DNA of 6,317 nucleotides from an uncultured Lachnospiraceae bacterium. GTDB taxonomy: Bacteria > Bacillota_A > Clostridia > Lachnospirales > Lachnospiraceae. Positions within the stretch are counted from its first letter, which is position 1. Every line of letters begins with the position of its first letter. Both the position numbers and the translations under genes were made by a program. The stretch covers positions 1 to 6,317 of the forward strand of contig CADBNG010000034.1 in assembly GCA_902795985.1 (NCBI GenBank). The letters are read 5' to 3'. Of the stretch, positions 5,125-6,317 are shown piece by piece. The notes under the pieces were generated by a model. The model had not been told where the DNA came from and searched no databases. It saw only the letters and a program-made list of their open reading frames with translations.

Positions 5125-6246
5125 TCAGAATAAAATGCCTTTCATGCATACCATCGGCCGGTCCCGGTCGTAATCCCAGCTGTGATGGGCGTCGCCCCGG
5201 CAGAACCGGCTGTGCTCACACTCCCGGCAGGTTTCATTGCGTTCCGAAAGATCCCGGCGGAAAATTTCAAACCGGTTCTCCCAGACGTCCTTGAAACGGT
5301 CCCGCCGGATATTGCCCATAATTGTTTCCGGCCGCCGCTCAATGTCCAGGCAGGCACCGATATCCCCGTTGGACATAATGCTGGCCGTATGAACGCCGGC
5401 ATTGCAGAGCCAGTACCATTTCCGGACCTCCACCTCATAATCCAGGCCCAGATAATGGCTGCAGCCGTATTCCAGCGGATAGCCCTGTTCTCTCTTCTCA
5501 CGGATAAAACGGAAAAGACGGAGGTAATCCTCTTTCGTACACATCAGTTCCGGACGGGACAGAGCCCTGCCGATAGGTTCCAGATTGATGACCCGCCAGG
5601 AATCGATATCAATCCTGTCCATAATATCAAACAGGGCGTCCAGTTCTTCAATATTCCGGTGGTTGATGACCGTTGTGACCTGAACGGCCGAGAAAGCGTC
5701 CTCGTCAATCAGATTCTGCAGCCCCTGCATCGCCCGTTCGTATCCGCCCTTCATCCCGCGCAGCTCGTCATGAGTATCCGGAAGCCCGTCGATGGAGACG
5801 GAAATCGTCCTCATTCCGTTTTCAGCCAGCTCATGGGCCACTTCCTTTGTGATCAGGGTCGCATTGCTTGTCATTCCCCAGCGGTAGCCAAGACGGTGCG
5901 CGTATCCGAGAATATCAAAAAAGTCCTTCCGGAGAAGAGGCTCTCCCCCGGTAATGCAAAGGAGGATCCGGCGGATATCGAAATCCTCTTTCACCTGATC
6001 CAGTATTCTCTTGAATTCTTCCGCGGAAAGTTCCTCCTGCGCGGCCATTCCCGCGTCCTGTCCGTTTCCGGACGGAACCCCGTCGCGGCGGAAGCCTTCA
6101 GGGCTGCAGCTGCTCCCGCAGTGAAAACAGCGGGCATTGCAGCGAAGCGTCAGCTCAAAGAAGAGATGGCGCAGATCCGGTTCCCGGTACAGTTTTTTTG
6201 TATAATCCGACAGCTGCCGGAGATGCTGCTGCTTGATCGTTTTCAT
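5125..6246 (-). CDS. radical SAM/SPASM domain protein, possible peptide maturase
   Basis: This 373-residue enzyme has the radical SAM cluster motif CNARCFHC (Cys 36, 40, 43), which binds the 4Fe-4S cluster that cleaves S-adenosylmethionine. The GGEP motif is at 100-103, TSNAT at 126-130 and SIDG at 151-154, all typical of the family's barrel. The C-terminal third is a SPASM domain for auxiliary clusters: Cys 281, then G294-x4-C299, then Cys 340, 343 and 349 (CX2CX5C) and Cys 367 near the end. SPASM enzymes often modify ribosomal peptides or proteins (anaerobic sulfatase maturase, PqqE and subtilosin AlbA are family members), but some act on other substrates. The substrate here is not known. 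The ATG at 6246 is the only start after an in-frame stop and lacks a clear Shine-Dalgarno sequence. It lies 8 nt after the stop of the upstream YGPP-ended gene, so translational coupling is likely. The segment at about 50-70 looks like a variable insertion. Confidence 0.9.
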   Translation of the reverse strand: MKTIKQQHLRQLSDYTKKLYREPDLRHLFFELTLRCNARCFHCGSSCSPEGFRRDGVPSGNGQDAGMAAQEELSAEEFKRILDQVKEDFDIRRILLCITGGEPLLRKDFFDILGYAHRLGYRWGMTSNATLITKEVAHELAENGMRTISVSIDGLPDTHDELRGMKGGYERAMQGLQNLIDEDAFSAVQVTTVINHRNIEELDALFDIMDRIDIDSWRVINLEPIGRALSRPELMCTKEDYLRLFRFIREKREQGYPLEYGCSHYLGLDYEVEVRKWYWLCNAGVHTASIMSNGDIGACLDIERRPETIMGNIRRDRFKDVWENRFEIFRRDLSERNETCRECEHSRFCRGDAHHSWDYDRDRPMVCMKGILF

Positions 6247-6254
6247 AACACCGG

Positions 6255-6317
6255 TTACAGGTCTTCCGGGGGACCGTAAACACCCATCAGCACGTTTTCA
6301 TCCGGATCATAATCCTC
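6255..6317 (-). CDS. 3' end of an acidic protein with a C-terminal VYGPP motif (partial)
   Basis: Twenty codons and a TAA stop (6255-6257) are visible; the gene is cut by the window edge. The residues are EDYDPDENVL then MGVYGPPEDL, with eight acidic residues and no basic one. This does not look like a random frame: it is in frame to the edge, ends 8 nt before the radical SAM start, and has a clear motif (DPDEN, then VYGPP). From memory, small clostridial proteins with repeated DPDEN/VYGPP units occur beside radical SAM genes, but I cannot check this here. Its place directly upstream of a SPASM enzyme makes it a candidate substrate of that enzyme. Whether it has a leader, a signal peptide or further repeats cannot be seen. 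Confidence 0.6.
   Translation of the reverse strand, partial: EDYDPDENVLMGVYGPPEDL

Noticed and set aside
5182..6279. Forward open frame of 365 codons opposite the radical SAM gene
   Set aside because: It mirrors the radical SAM frame over its whole length. The minus strand carries the CX3CX2C, GGEP and SPASM motifs, so this is a shadow.
1..6317. CRISPR array, tRNA, rRNA or insertion sequence
   Set aside because: I found no regularly spaced direct repeats, no tRNA cloverleaf, no rRNA-like segment and no transposase motifs in any frame. The short fragment at 1-99 is too small to assign.

Overview
The window looks like a piece of a moderately GC-rich Bacillota chromosome, most likely an anaerobic gut- or rumen-type Clostridia. 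The evidence is strong AAGGAGG-type ribosome binding sites, sigma-A style TTGACA promoters, a FeoA-FeoB fusion followed by a small Cys-rich FeoB-associated membrane protein, and an oxygen-sensitive radical SAM/SPASM enzyme. This assignment is inferred from gene content and style, not from a marker gene. Every confident gene lies on the minus strand, so the window reads biologically from right to left.

Layout from high to low coordinates. (1) 6255-6317: the last 20 codons of an acidic protein ending in a VYGPP motif, cut by the window edge. (2) 5125-6246: a radical SAM enzyme with a C-terminal SPASM domain, starting 8 nt after that stop and probably translationally coupled to it. The pair resembles a peptide substrate with its maturase, although the substrate role is inference. 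(3) 4610-5035: a MarR-family regulator with its own promoter. That promoter is overlapped by an AGGTTA-gtt-TAACCT palindrome very like a DtxR/IdeR iron box, and the gene ends at a strong intrinsic terminator. (4) 2120-4468: a fused FeoA-FeoB ferrous iron transporter. (5) 1931-2086: a 51-residue FeoB-associated Cys-rich membrane protein, which is short and easily missed. (6) 741-1724: a stand-alone ATP-pyrophosphatase-type GMP synthase that lacks the glutamine amidotransferase domain. It has its own TTGACA-17-GATAAT promoter and a structured leader of about 150 nt, and a terminator follows at 614-651. (7) 1-613: an AT-rich stretch with purine-rich runs and repeated ATATATTATAT boxes but no convincing gene, apart from a possible 3' gene fragment at 1-99.

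How it works together: the centre is a ferrous iron uptake module (MarR regulator, FeoAB, Cys-rich accessory protein). It sits beside an iron-sulfur enzyme that would depend on that iron, and the iron-box-like operator over the MarR promoter suggests iron control. The GMP synthase gene is transcribed from its own promoter and is probably a neighbour rather than part of the iron module. The most unusual points are the YGPP peptide/radical SAM pair at the right edge, the missing amidotransferase domain of the GMP synthase, and the leader in front of it that can fold in mutually exclusive ways.
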